NCBI GenBank assembly: GCA_963763855.1
Contig: CAVXPU010000005.1
Location: 1,922,001-1,986,000 of the forward strand
DNA length: 64,000 nucleotides
Direction: 5' to 3'
DNA from: JAIBCC01 sp963763855
Lineage (GTDB): Bacteria; Acidobacteriota; Blastocatellia; Pyrinomonadales; Pyrinomonadaceae
Every line of letters starts with the position of its first letter. Positions within the stretch are counted from its first letter, which is position 1. A program made the position numbers and the translations under genes. Positions 35,882 to 44,583 of this stretch are shown here, piece by piece. The notes beneath the pieces are model-generated. The model had not been told where the DNA came from. It did no database searches and worked only from the letters and a program-made list of their open reading frames with translations.

Positions 35882-37543
35882 ATGCCAGACTTGCTTGTTA
35901 AGTATTCAGACAATAGAGTTGAAAAAACAGTGATTTCTCGATTGAGAACGACAATCGGGCGTTCTGCGAGGAGCGACATATGTATTCCAGATGCTTTTGC
36001 ATCGCGGCTTCATGCTGAAATCAGACAAGAAGGCGATTCTTATTGGCTACAAGACCTCGGTTCGGCAAATGGCACCCGTTATAATAACGCGGCTGTGACA
36101 TTGCCAATTCCACTGTTTTCGGGCGGAGAAATTCAGATTGGCGAGACGGTTATTGTTTTTGAGGACAATCGCCATAATCTCGCCAGCGGTTCAACACTCA
36201 TTGCTGACAACACCGAAGCACTCAATCCGGCGATGACAATTGCCTTTAGCCGCAACAAAAATTCTACCGCTGAAATGATTGCCCAACAAGCTGTTTCAAC
36301 CCGTGGCGAACTCCTTGCTTTAATCAGCAAGGTTGGATTAACACTTTTGAGTTCTACCGGTTTGGAAGAAACGCTAAATCAGGTCGCTTCATTGGTATTT
36401 GAAGCGGTTCCGGCGGAAAGATGCGTCATTATGTTACGCGATGAGGCAACCGAAGGCGGAATGAAAATTGCCGTTGCCAGAGTTCGCGGCAAAGACGAGA
36501 CAATTAGCGAAGTTAGAATTAGCCGAACTGTGATGGATGAAGTTATCAATAACGGAAAATCGGTGTTGACTTCAGACGCTCAGCACGATCCGCGATATGC
36601 TAGCCAAACAATGGCACTTTTGGGCATCCGCTCGGTTTTAGCCGTTCCGTTAAGTGTTAGCGAAGAAGAAGTTTTCGGTTTAATTTATGCTGATTCTCCG
36701 ACTTATGAAGCAACATTTACCGAAGAACATTTAAACATTTTGACAACTCTCGCGTCGGTTGGCTCGATTCGCGTAGAAAATGCGACGCTTTTAGAAGAAC
36801 GGTTTGCACGCGAGCGGATGGAACATGAATTACAGCTCGCAACTGAAATTCAGCAACGATTCCAACCTTCGACAATGCCTACTTATGACGGTTATGAATT
36901 TCAAGGAATTTCATTTTCCTGCTATGAAATTGGTGGTGATTACTATGATTTCATTGAAAGCCATACCGGCAAAGTCTTCATCGCATTGGGTGACGTTTCG
37001 GGAAAGGGAACCGCAGCAGCTTTGTTAATGTCGTCGCTTCATGCAGCAATACACGCACAAGTTGCTGCCAAATCAACTTTGCTTGAAACGGTCTGCTCCG
37101 TTAATAAATATTTAGCCAATAATACCCCGACAAATCGTTTTGTAACATTGTTTATCGCCGAATTAGATCTTTCAGATGGATCACTAAATTACATCAATGC
37201 CGGACATAATCCACCGCTAGTTGCCAGAATATCGGGACAAACCGAAGAACTCGGTTCAGGCGGCTTTCCACTTGGAATTTTGCCGATGGCGGAATATGAA
37301 ATCGGTGAAACTAAGCTGGAATTAGGCGAAGCTTTGGTAATATATTCCGATGGAGTTTCGGAAGCGAACAACTTAAAAGGCGATGAATTTGGTTTGGAAC
37401 GCCTTTCGGCAGTTGTCAGCAAGAATTTGAGTCGTTCTGCTTCGGGTTTACGAGATAAAGTAGAATCCGCTCTTTCGGAATTCACCCAAACCGCACCTGC
37501 AAATGACGATATTACATTGGTAATAGTCAAAAGAAAGCAATAA
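35882..37543 (+). CDS. FHA-GAF-PP2C (SpoIIE/RsbU-type) phosphatase
   Basis: A 553-residue protein: FHA domain (about 5-95; GRSARSDI, SRLHAEI, DLGSANGT), GAF domain (about 145-300; ERCVIMLRDEA), then a PP2C/SpoIIE phosphatase (about 325-550; SCYEIGGDYYDF, GDVSGKGTAAALLMS, NAGHNPPL, YSDGVSEA, NDDITLV) with metal-binding Asp residues. It likely reverses the action of the upstream kinase and senses a small ligand through GAF. A weak hairpin terminator follows. Confidence 0.93.
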   Translation: MPDLLVKYSDNRVEKTVISRLRTTIGRSARSDICIPDAFASRLHAEIRQEGDSYWLQDLGSANGTRYNNAAVTLPIPLFSGGEIQIGETVIVFEDNRHNLASGSTLIADNTEALNPAMTIAFSRNKNSTAEMIAQQAVSTRGELLALISKVGLTLLSSTGLEETLNQVASLVFEAVPAERCVIMLRDEATEGGMKIAVARVRGKDETISEVRISRTVMDEVINNGKSVLTSDAQHDPRYASQTMALLGIRSVLAVPLSVSEEEVFGLIYADSPTYEATFTEEHLNILTTLASVGSIRVENATLLEERFARERMEHELQLATEIQQRFQPSTMPTYDGYEFQGISFSCYEIGGDYYDFIESHTGKVFIALGDVSGKGTAAALLMSSLHAAIHAQVAAKSTLLETVCSVNKYLANNTPTNRFVTLFIAELDLSDGSLNYINAGHNPPLVARISGQTEELGSGGFPLGILPMAEYEIGETKLELGEALVIYSDGVSEANNLKGDEFGLERLSAVVSKNLSRSASGLRDKVESALSEFTQTAPANDDITLVIVKRKQ

Positions 37544-37548
37544 TAGAA

Positions 37549-37577
37549 AAAGCATCCGATACATTATCAGATGCTTT
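37549..37577 (+). terminator. Hairpin terminator (weak U-tract)
   Basis: AAAGCATC (37549-37556) pairs with GATGCTTT (37570-37577), just after the phosphatase stop. Only three T follow without a break, so strength is uncertain. It also lies downstream of the minus-strand tRNA-Cys. Confidence 0.55.
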
Positions 37578-37581
37578 CATA

Positions 37582-37653
37582 AGGCGGCGATCAGAATCGA
37601 ACTGATGAATAAAGCTTTTGCAGAGCTCTGCCTTACCACTTGGCTACGCCGCC
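37582..37653 (-). tRNA. tRNA-Cys (GCA)
   Basis: The minus strand folds as a 72-nt cloverleaf: acceptor GGCGGCG/CGCCGCC, D-arm GCC...GGC, anticodon stem GAGCT/AGCTT with loop CTGCAAA (anticodon GCA), T-arm with TTCGATT. Discriminator base is U, as in tRNA-Cys. CCA is not encoded. Confidence 0.93.
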
Positions 37654-37743
37654 ATTTTTATCTCAGTTTTTATCCTGAAATTAACTTTTCAATCAATTAA
37701 AGCGACGTTTTGGATCTAGCCATAACGTCGCCTCTAAATTTTT

Positions 37744-37818
37744 TGGAGCGGGAAACGAGATTCGAACTCGCGACATCGACCTTGGCAAGGTCGCACTCTA
37801 CCGCTGAGCTATTCCCGC
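37744..37818 (-). tRNA. tRNA-Gly (GCC)
   Basis: A 75-nt minus-strand cloverleaf including an encoded CCA: acceptor GCGGGAA/TTCCCGC, D-arm with AGCGGTA, anticodon loop CTTGCCAAG giving GCC, T-arm GCGAGTTCGAATCTCGT. Discriminator U is normal for bacterial tRNA-Gly. Confidence 0.95.
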
Positions 37819-37919
37819 TCGACTAAACACTAATTCTACCTTCTTGAGCGATTTTGTCAAGTGGACTCTAAGACAATTTCGTGGCTAAAATCAACATTAT
37901 TAACACAATTCCAACTCAA

Positions 37920-39005
37920 TTAATCGTCGCCAACGATCGTCCAAAAGTAGCCATCGGGTGCAGCAAAAGAAAAACTCTTTTCGCCGAATTCATTGGTTCT
38001 CATGCTGGTTAAATTGGTTGCCGCACTTGATTTCACTTTCGTATGATAATTTTCGATTCCTTTAACCCGATAAGTGTAAAGCGAATAACCGAGACTTCCG
38101 GGTTTCGCAAAATCAAACTTATTATCGAGTTTTGAATCCGGCGAAAACCAAATAATTTTCAAACGCCCTGAAAGAGCTTCCGCGGGATTTTTTGAACTTT
38201 TCGGATTATCAAAGTCGGTCGCCCCATATTTCTGATTGGGCGATAAACTAAAAATCGCTTTAGAACTTGGGTTTGTATAATCCGAATCATAGTTCTCATT
38301 TTCCTTAACCTTCAATAAACCCAACACTTTACCGTAAAAATCAATATTTTCCTGATTGCGATAAATCACCATTCCAACGTGGGTGATTTGGCTAGACTTG
38401 AAAAATGATTGCTCATTGATTTTGCCGTAGTTAGCCAGACTGTAGCCAAATCGTTGAAACATAATTTGGCGTGTTTCGGGTTGGATCAAACACATTTCGC
38501 GGACTGTTGCATAATTTTCGAGAAACGGAGCGGGACGTTTTTCCAGCTTATATATCTCCGCTCGTTGCGGTTCTACCATAAAAATTGGAAGTCGTTGGGA
38601 AGTGGCTTCCTCCGCGTGGTTTTGTAAATTATAAACGTCGCCCGTCAACATTGCTCCCCAGCGATTTCCCAAAACATTCATTTTCGACATCGCCAATCCA
38701 TGATTTGAGGGCTTTTCCCACTCCATCAGCCGAATCAAACCGTGGTCTGAATCCTGGTGAAGCAGCCTGATTGATATGAGTTTAGACCTTACGCCGTAAA
38801 GCTTTTCAGCTTCGGATTCAGAAAGTTCGCCTCTTTGCCCAACTCGATAACCAAAGCGTTGCCAATATTTAACCAACCCATCAGCATTTCTGGTGCCAAT
38901 GCCAACCTCATATACGCCGCCAATTGATGTTTCTTGTGCCATAGAAGTTATCGCACAGAGCAAAATCACTAAAATCCAATAGAATCTGTGTTTATCTGTG
39001 TTCAT
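37920..39005 (-). CDS. Secreted VOC (glyoxalase-like) superfamily protein
   Basis: A 361-residue protein with a signal peptide (about 8-23, ending SMAQ) and two glyoxalase/VOC beta-alpha-beta halves: VYEVGIGTRNADGLVKYWQRFGY and ITHVGMVIYRNQENIDFYGKVLGL. VOC enzymes are metal-dependent dioxygenases, isomerases or binding proteins. The first residues MNTDKHRF are encoded by ATGAACACAGATAAACACAG, a repeat-like sequence, so the start may have been gained from a repeat. It is the last gene of the leftward catabolic arm, 6 bases after DUF1838. Confidence 0.75.
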   Translation of the reverse strand: MNTDKHRFYWILVILLCAITSMAQETSIGGVYEVGIGTRNADGLVKYWQRFGYRVGQRGELSESEAEKLYGVRSKLISIRLLHQDSDHGLIRLMEWEKPSNHGLAMSKMNVLGNRWGAMLTGDVYNLQNHAEEATSQRLPIFMVEPQRAEIYKLEKRPAPFLENYATVREMCLIQPETRQIMFQRFGYSLANYGKINEQSFFKSSQITHVGMVIYRNQENIDFYGKVLGLLKVKENENYDSDYTNPSSKAIFSLSPNQKYGATDFDNPKSSKNPAEALSGRLKIIWFSPDSKLDNKFDFAKPGSLGYSLYTYRVKGIENYHTKVKSSAATNLTSMRTNEFGEKSFSFAAPDGYFWTIVGDD

Positions 39006-39011
39006 CTTTAA

Positions 39012-39878
39012 TTATTGTTTTTTCTTGCGTTCTTCCATTATTCGATTGTAGAAAGTCCAGGAAGTCTCATTCGGCTTCATCGGGTCAACTGTCGCCGGAG
39101 CGGTCATATATTCCGGATGTTTCGTCTTTACGCGAGCTTTGACATTTTCGGGCAGCATATCCCATTTTTCCATCCGCCAACTGCGTGCGTGTACTATAAT
39201 TACGCCTTCATTTCTGGGCATTTTCATCCAAGGCAGCCATGGTCCAACTCGGGTCCAACTGAGCATTACATTCTTCGGCGGAGTCGTTTTATATAGCTCG
39301 CTCTTTTCAACGTAAAAATCAAACATTTCGCTTGCAGTGTAGTTTTTATCAAAGCCGGGAAGCGGATAGAAGGGAAACACATCATTTGTCCAAACCAGAT
39401 GATCGTTAATTTCTTGCGGCGTTCCCAACTCGCCACGTTCATTTTTCCCGTCCATCGAAACGCTGATATATTTCCCATCTCTAATGCGGAAACGCCCGTT
39501 TACCGGATCGTTTTGAATGTGAAAAACCTCGACTTTTTCTTTTGACCAAGGATTCGTCCATTCGTCAATAATTTCGTTTGTTTTCGGGTCGGTATAAAAC
39601 ACGATTTCGCGTGTAGAAAGGAAGAAACCATCTTTTTCGGGCGTTTCTACTCGCCGGCGAATGTTATACCCGTCAACCCCAAAAAGTTTTTGTGGACGCT
39701 CGCCGGGGATGAACGCGTAAGCCGAACCCTTGATATAAAAAACCATATCTTTGCCATCAGGACGGGCAAAATTTGCTTCAGCATTGAGCTGCTGCTGCGA
39801 ACGTTTTGTCTTTTTTTGTGCAAACGTAAATGTTGCAAATAAACATATTATCGTTATAAATAGAACTAGTTTTTTCAT
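39012..39878 (-). CDS. DUF1838-family secreted protein
   Basis: A 288-residue protein with a signal peptide (MKKLVLFITIICLFATFTFAQ). ATG 39878 has GAGG upstream; a longer frame to 39893 is less likely. The body matches DUF1838 in its sequence style: STREIVFYTDPKTNEIIDEWTNPW, LSWTRVGPWLPWMKMPRN, and a C-terminal region ending in basic residues. Function is unknown. A second family member is encoded at 62338-63099 on the other arm of the island, which links the two arms. Confidence 0.82.
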   Translation of the reverse strand: MKKLVLFITIICLFATFTFAQKKTKRSQQQLNAEANFARPDGKDMVFYIKGSAYAFIPGERPQKLFGVDGYNIRRRVETPEKDGFFLSTREIVFYTDPKTNEIIDEWTNPWSKEKVEVFHIQNDPVNGRFRIRDGKYISVSMDGKNERGELGTPQEINDHLVWTNDVFPFYPLPGFDKNYTASEMFDFYVEKSELYKTTPPKNVMLSWTRVGPWLPWMKMPRNEGVIIVHARSWRMEKWDMLPENVKARVKTKHPEYMTAPATVDPMKPNETSWTFYNRIMEERKKKQ

Positions 39879-39902
39879 AATTTTCAACCTCAAGTTTTGA
39901 CA

Positions 39903-40802
39903 TTAAACTTTGGACATTAGACTTTGGACTACTAAAGGAACATCACCGAATTGCTCTACAATCGTCACTCCAACCTCGCTCAATCGGTCAATTTTACCTT
40001 GCCAGGTTCCTTTTCCGCCTTCGATGATCGCTCCCGCGTGCGAATAGCGTGTGCCTGATTGAGCGGCTTTTCCGCCGATATATGCGACGATCGGCTTCGT
40101 GATTTTGCCAGATTCTACCAAATCCGCGACTTGTTCTTCCTGCGAACCGCCGATTTCACCGAGCATCACGACTAACTCGGTTTCATCATCATCTTCAAAC
40201 ATTTGTGCGATTTCGGGAAATGTTAAACCAACGACCGAATCGCCGCCGACGTGACAAATTGTCGAAATTCCAACGTCCGTTTGGCAAATATAGTAGCCCG
40301 TTGAAGCCGAAAGTCCACCACTTCTGGACATAATTCCGACCGAACCTTTGTGAAACCATTCTTTCGCCGTTTTCGCGTTGCCGCCAATCATTCCCAGCAC
40401 CGCTTTTTCGGGCGACATCACGCCGACCGTGTTTGGTCCAACGAACTTTGCACCATATTCATCGGCGACCTCGCAAATCTCTAAAACATCAAAAAGTGGA
40501 ACGCGATCTGCAATCAATGCGATCAACGGAACGCCTGCCTCAATCGCTTCAATCGCCGCAGACTTAACTCGTGGAGCCGGCACAAAAATCACGCTAACAT
40601 CAATTTTTCCAAGCGTTTCGATAGTTTCTTCAACAGTATTAAAAACAGGCAAACCATGAACTTCCTGTCCGCCGCGATTCGGTGTACAACCGCCGACAAC
40701 ATTCGTTCCGTAATCGAGCATCAGCCGCGTCCGAACCGAACCTTCGCGTCCCGTGATGCCTTGAACGATTACTTTTTTATGTTGGTCAATTAGTATCGAC
40801 AT
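39903..40802 (-). CDS. SucD-like CoA ligase, alpha subunit
   Basis: A 299-residue protein of succinyl-CoA synthetase alpha type: CoA-binding Rossmann domain (VIVQGITGREGSVRTRLML; PAPRVKSAAIEAIEAGVPLI) and ligase domain with the phospho-His site YSHAGAII. It pairs with the ATP-grasp beta-like protein at 41294-42910. The citryl-CoA-lyase-like gene in the same operon makes a citryl-CoA-synthetase-like role possible. Ordinary TCA succinyl-CoA synthetase is less likely given the operon and the odd beta subunit. Confidence 0.88.
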   Translation of the reverse strand: MSILIDQHKKVIVQGITGREGSVRTRLMLDYGTNVVGGCTPNRGGQEVHGLPVFNTVEETIETLGKIDVSVIFVPAPRVKSAAIEAIEAGVPLIALIADRVPLFDVLEICEVADEYGAKFVGPNTVGVMSPEKAVLGMIGGNAKTAKEWFHKGSVGIMSRSGGLSASTGYYICQTDVGISTICHVGGDSVVGLTFPEIAQMFEDDDETELVVMLGEIGGSQEEQVADLVESGKITKPIVAYIGGKAAQSGTRYSHAGAIIEGGKGTWQGKIDRLSEVGVTIVEQFGDVPLVVQSLMSKV

Positions 40803-40829
40803 TTTAATTTTGTAATGCGGAAGCCTGCA

Positions 40830-41297
40830 TTATGTCATCATCAAAAACTTATCAATCTGCCGCCGATGACGCAAAAGATGAACAATCGCATGCTCCAGTT
40901 TTTGCTCCAAATCTTCAACGTATTCGCTTTTCATAAACGTCGAAAATATTTCATCATTAGGCATTTCCCATCTGCCTTCGAGCGTTTCTACTGTGTATTT
41001 TATTGCTTCATCAAATTTTTCCAATACTTCATTTTTCGCAAGTTGTTTTGGTTGATAAACTTGCAAATCCATTGAAAACGCTTCACGCATCGAATTAGCA
41101 TACCCGTAGCAAGCCAGCACAACATGAGACATTATTGTTTGAATCGAACGACAATCTTCGTCTTTCGTTGCCGAATCAAAAATTTTCAAATAATTTTCTT
41201 CGTCAATGCTTTCGATCAAATTTCGCAGCTCAAAATAGGCACGCTCATACTCATCCATCAACGCACCAATCGCACCTTTTCGATATACTTTTTTCAT
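40830..41297 (-). CDS. DinB-like four-helix protein
   Basis: A 155-residue, all-helical protein. His residues in IMSHVVLACYGYANSMRE and EHAIVHLLRHRRQID fit the His triad of DinB/YfiT-like metalloproteins, which include thiol-dependent transferases. It overlaps the beta-ligase stop by 4 bases and lies between the two CoA-ligase subunits, an unusual place. Some members act as S-transferases or hydrolases; the role here is unknown. Confidence 0.72.
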   Translation of the reverse strand: MKKVYRKGAIGALMDEYERAYFELRNLIESIDEENYLKIFDSATKDEDCRSIQTIMSHVVLACYGYANSMREAFSMDLQVYQPKQLAKNEVLEKFDEAIKYTVETLEGRWEMPNDEIFSTFMKSEYVEDLEQKLEHAIVHLLRHRRQIDKFLMMT

Positions 41298-42910
41298 ACT
41301 TCTAAACCCGCAATCGGGAAATCAATCTTCACCGCATTCAACCCCAAATCCAAACTCGCAAACTCGCAAGCCAAGCATTCCGAACACTTTCCGCGTTCAG
41401 CTTCTTCAGCTTCAATTGCGAGAATCGGTTTATTATTTTCATCTAATTTCAAAATCTTTTGCGGACATGATTCGACAATTCTCTTGGCTGACTCGGCATT
41501 TAACTTCAAATAATCGAATGAAATCAAGCCCGTTTTAGTCTTAAAAGAATACGTAGAAATATGGTTTTCAATCTCTGTGTCTCTGTGTCTCTGTGGTGAA
41601 AACTCTTCAATCAAATCCTTCAATCGAGCCGCACAAAAATCCGCCGTATCTTTTTTCTGATAAGCTTCAATCGGTGCAAGCAAAAATTTCGCGTAGCGTT
41701 CCACTAAATCTTTCGCAATATCTTCGCCATTTCCGCCGAGCCGTAAAACTGCCGGAATTTTAGGTTGAACTTCCAAAAATGCCTTCAAAACTGCTCGTGC
41801 CAGACCAAATTGTTCCTGACTCGCGACGCCCGAACCCGACAAAAAATAGCCTTTGATATTCGGAATTGAAAGTATAATTTTCGCCGCCCGATAAACCTTC
41901 GAAGCAGGTGGATTTCCGCTCGTATCGACATAACACGCGGGTTGCAAGCCGTTTCGCTGAGCCGCATCTAAACTCGCCATCGAACCGCCGCCACCGGCTC
42001 CGTGAAAGCCGATTCTAAAGTCTAAAGCCTCAAGTCCAACGTTTAAAGTCGTGTGATTTTGACTTTGGACTTTAGACCTTGGACTTTGGACTTCCGAAAG
42101 GATTTCGACAAAGAAGAATGTTCCTCTAAAATCATCTTTTTCTATATTCCACGCGATTCTTTCGAGCTTCGTCGGCGTGTGCCCAAGTTCGCGGGCTATT
42201 TCGATTCCTAGTTCTTTTTGACGAAAATCGGCGTAATCATCAACTGAGATTCGGCAATCTAAGGCAACTAATCTGCCGTCTTTTAATACCGCTAAGGGGT
42301 TAATTTCCGCCGTTCTCGCGTCGGTTGCTTTTGCGACTTGATACAATTTGAGAAGAATTTCAGCAAGTTTTAGTGATAGTCGGGAGGCAAATAAATCGCT
42401 TTTCCCGATAACATTTTCGCTTTCGGAAAGACCCTGAAACGCCGATTGAAACGCAAATTTTTGTAGTTCCTGTAAATTAGGTTCCTTGCGAATCGAACAG
42501 ACGAACTTTTTCATCGAATCCGCACGTTCTTCGATTCCGCTTCCGCCGGAATCGCTAAACAAAAGCGTTGGACGTTTTAGCGTTGTATCAACAATAAATC
42601 CGAGATAAAACTCTCGCTCAATTTCCGCGATTTCGTCAATTAAAACCACTTCGCAAAGGTTTCCAGCAATTTCTTTACCGAGCATTTCGGTCGCAAACAT
42701 CTCGGCTTCGTCTGCCGATTTTGCAAACTTAATTCCGCCGGAAGCCGCACGCGATGTCGAATGAATTTGAGCTTTTACAACGACTTTTCCACCGAGTTTT
42801 TCAGCAATCGCACGAGCCGTTTTCGAATCAAACGCAACTTCACCGCGTGGAATTTCAATCCCGTTCGCAGCTAAAATTTGTTTCGCTTGGTGTTCGTGTA
42901 ATTGTGCCAT
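41294..42910 (-). CDS. SucC-like ATP-grasp CoA ligase, beta subunit, with in-frame repeat insertions
   Basis: A 538-residue protein: ATP-grasp domain (about 1-215; MAQLHEHQAKQIL, KAQIHSTSRAASGGIKFAKS) and CoA-ligase domain (GFHGAGGGGSMASLDAAQRNG, VDTSGNPPASKVYRAA, LSGSGVASQEQFG). Two segments look foreign. One is QSPRSKVQSQ...LNVGLEALDFRI before GFHGAG, encoded by the TTTGGACTTT-type repeat at 42014-42095. The other is SPQRHRDTE near residue 440, encoded by 8-bp tandem repeats at 41573-41596. The C-terminus has a CSECLACE motif not typical of SucC. It partners the SucD-like protein. Confidence 0.85.
   Translation of the reverse strand: MAQLHEHQAKQILAANGIEIPRGEVAFDSKTARAIAEKLGGKVVVKAQIHSTSRAASGGIKFAKSADEAEMFATEMLGKEIAGNLCEVVLIDEIAEIEREFYLGFIVDTTLKRPTLLFSDSGGSGIEERADSMKKFVCSIRKEPNLQELQKFAFQSAFQGLSESENVIGKSDLFASRLSLKLAEILLKLYQVAKATDARTAEINPLAVLKDGRLVALDCRISVDDYADFRQKELGIEIARELGHTPTKLERIAWNIEKDDFRGTFFFVEILSEVQSPRSKVQSQNHTTLNVGLEALDFRIGFHGAGGGGSMASLDAAQRNGLQPACYVDTSGNPPASKVYRAAKIILSIPNIKGYFLSGSGVASQEQFGLARAVLKAFLEVQPKIPAVLRLGGNGEDIAKDLVERYAKFLLAPIEAYQKKDTADFCAARLKDLIEEFSPQRHRDTEIENHISTYSFKTKTGLISFDYLKLNAESAKRIVESCPQKILKLDENNKPILAIEAEEAERGKCSECLACEFASLDLGLNAVKIDFPIAGLEV
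41573..41596. repeat. Tandem 8-bp repeat inside CDS
   Basis: Three consecutive copies of CTCTGTGT (last copy CTCTGTGG) in the SucC-like gene. The 24-base length keeps the frame and encodes part of SPQRHRDTE. It matches a CACAGAGACACAGAG-type repeat that often appears as stray coding sequence. Confidence 0.75.
42014..42095. repeat. Low-complexity inverted repeat inside CDS
   Basis: AAAGTCTAAAG on the left faces GACTTTGGACTTTAGACC and GGACTTTGGACTT on the right (42061-42093). It stays in frame in the SucC-like gene and adds about 20-25 residues. Similar words occur between genes at 39890-39935. Confidence 0.65.
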
Positions 42911-42960
42911 AATTTGTCTTAAGTTTATAACAAATGGACTGAAATGTCTATCGGCGAATT

Positions 42961-44460
42961 CTACGATTTACTACCAATTTTCGGCATATTCGGTCGTTGG
43001 ATAGCCATGCAAACTGTTTTGATATTTGTGTAAAATTCAGCCCCGAATTCGCCGCCATCTCGTCCGAATCCCGACTGTTTGATTCCGCCGAAAGGCACGC
43101 GAATATCACGAAACAAAGGCGTATTTACCCAAACTGTTCCCGTCCGAATCGCTGTTGATACGCGGGTTGCTTTTTCGAGATTTTCCGTCCAAACATAGCC
43201 TGCCAAACCGAATTCGGAATCATTCGCCATCGCAATTGCTTGGTCTTCAGTCTTGAATTTTTTGAACACTGCGACTGGTCCAAAAATTTCTTCTCTTGAG
43301 ATACAAGTTGCCAAAAATCCTTCACCAAAGACTGTCGGACACAAGTAAAAACCTTTGTCTAGACCATTTGGACGAAATCCACCGGCTAAAATTTCGGCAC
43401 CTTCGGCTTTGCCTTGTTCGATAAAGTTCAGCACTTTTTCGTAATGATTTTTAGACACAAGCGGTCCGACTTCGGTTGATTCATCTAACGGGTTTCCGAC
43501 CTTGATGTTGTTTGCACGTTCCACAAATTCGGCAACAAATTTGTCGTAAATCGATTCTTCGACCAAAATTCGTGAACCCGCAAGGCATTGTTGACCGTTG
43601 TTTGAGAAAATTCCCAAAAGAGTTCCGTCAATCGTCCGCTCCCAATCACAATCGGCAAAAACCACTGAAGCAGACTTTCCGCCGAGTTCAAACGAAAGTT
43701 TTTTGACGGAGTTTGCTGCAAGTTTCATCACGATTTTCCCGGTTTCAGTTCCGCCGGTAAGAGCAATTGCGTCCACTCCCGCATGTGTAGCAAGAGTTTC
43801 GCCTGTTGGCTGCGGGAGTCCCTGAATTACGTTCCAGATTCCTGCAGGCAGATCAGTTTGCAATACCAATTCTGCTAGCCTCGAAGCTGTTAAAGGTGCT
43901 GATTCAGAAGGCTTTAGCACGATCGAATTTCCATACGCGAGTGCTGCCGCAATTCGCATCGTCGAGAGTGCAAGCGGTGCATTCCAAGGCGACAAAATCC
44001 CGATTACGCCGACTGGTTCGTGCGTTATCAAATTCAAATGAGTGTTTTCCGATTGGACGAGTTTGTCTGATTCGTGTGTCGTCAATTCCGCAAAATATCG
44101 AAAATTATCAACCGCCCGAAAGATATGCCGACCGCGAGTTTGGGAAATTGGGACGCCTGTATCGAGCGTTTCAAGCATCGCCAATTCGTCCGCGTTTTTT
44201 TCGATTACGTCCGCAATTTGTAAAAGTATTTTCTTGCGATACGACTTTAGCCCACGCGACCAAACACCGCTTTCAAAAGACTTTCTCGCGGCTTTAACGG
44301 CAGAATTAACGTCTTCCGCGGTTGCCAATGCGACATTTGCCAAGACTTCGTCGGTGGCAGGATTGATGGTTTCAAATGTCTTGCCGTCAGATGACGCAAC
44401 CGTTTTTCCGTCAATAATTAACGGGACCGTTTTGCTCAAGAATTGTTTAATAGTCTTCAT
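42961..44460 (-). CDS. NAD(P)-dependent aldehyde dehydrogenase
   Basis: A 499-residue ALDH. Catalytic Glu lies in FELGGKS and the Cys in NNGQQCLAGS; cofactor motifs include SPWNAPL, KPSESAP and TGGTETG. The C-terminal segment RDIRVPFGGIKQSGFGRDGGEFGAEFYTNIK resembles hydroxymuconic-semialdehyde and carboxymethyl-hydroxymuconate-semialdehyde dehydrogenases. This hints at an aromatic or unsaturated-aldehyde intermediate; the true substrate is not shown. Confidence 0.92.
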   Translation of the reverse strand: MKTIKQFLSKTVPLIIDGKTVASSDGKTFETINPATDEVLANVALATAEDVNSAVKAARKSFESGVWSRGLKSYRKKILLQIADVIEKNADELAMLETLDTGVPISQTRGRHIFRAVDNFRYFAELTTHESDKLVQSENTHLNLITHEPVGVIGILSPWNAPLALSTMRIAAALAYGNSIVLKPSESAPLTASRLAELVLQTDLPAGIWNVIQGLPQPTGETLATHAGVDAIALTGGTETGKIVMKLAANSVKKLSFELGGKSASVVFADCDWERTIDGTLLGIFSNNGQQCLAGSRILVEESIYDKFVAEFVERANNIKVGNPLDESTEVGPLVSKNHYEKVLNFIEQGKAEGAEILAGGFRPNGLDKGFYLCPTVFGEGFLATCISREEIFGPVAVFKKFKTEDQAIAMANDSEFGLAGYVWTENLEKATRVSTAIRTGTVWVNTPLFRDIRVPFGGIKQSGFGRDGGEFGAEFYTNIKTVCMAIQRPNMPKIGSKS

Positions 44461-44497
44461 AAAGTGTTCGTTTTCGTATCTAAGAAATTTGGACTAG

Positions 44498-44583
44498 AAT
44501 CAGTATAATGAGCGGTAGCGAACTTCTCTAAACTTATGCTACTGGTTAATTACACGGACTCACTATCGTTCGCTATACTGATT
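44498..44583. repeat. Inverted-repeat element
   Basis: Outer arms AATCAGTATA (44498-44507) and TATACTGATT (44574-44583) are exact complements, with further imperfect pairing inward (GAGCGGTAGCGAAC against GTTCGCTATAC). It fills the gap between ALDH and MFS genes and covers the MFS stop codon. Confidence 0.65.

Noticed and set aside
39903..42910. Housekeeping TCA-cycle succinyl-CoA synthetase
   Set aside because: Subunits are separated by another gene, sit in a catabolic operon with a CCL-like enzyme, and the beta-like subunit has unusual segments; still possible but less likely.
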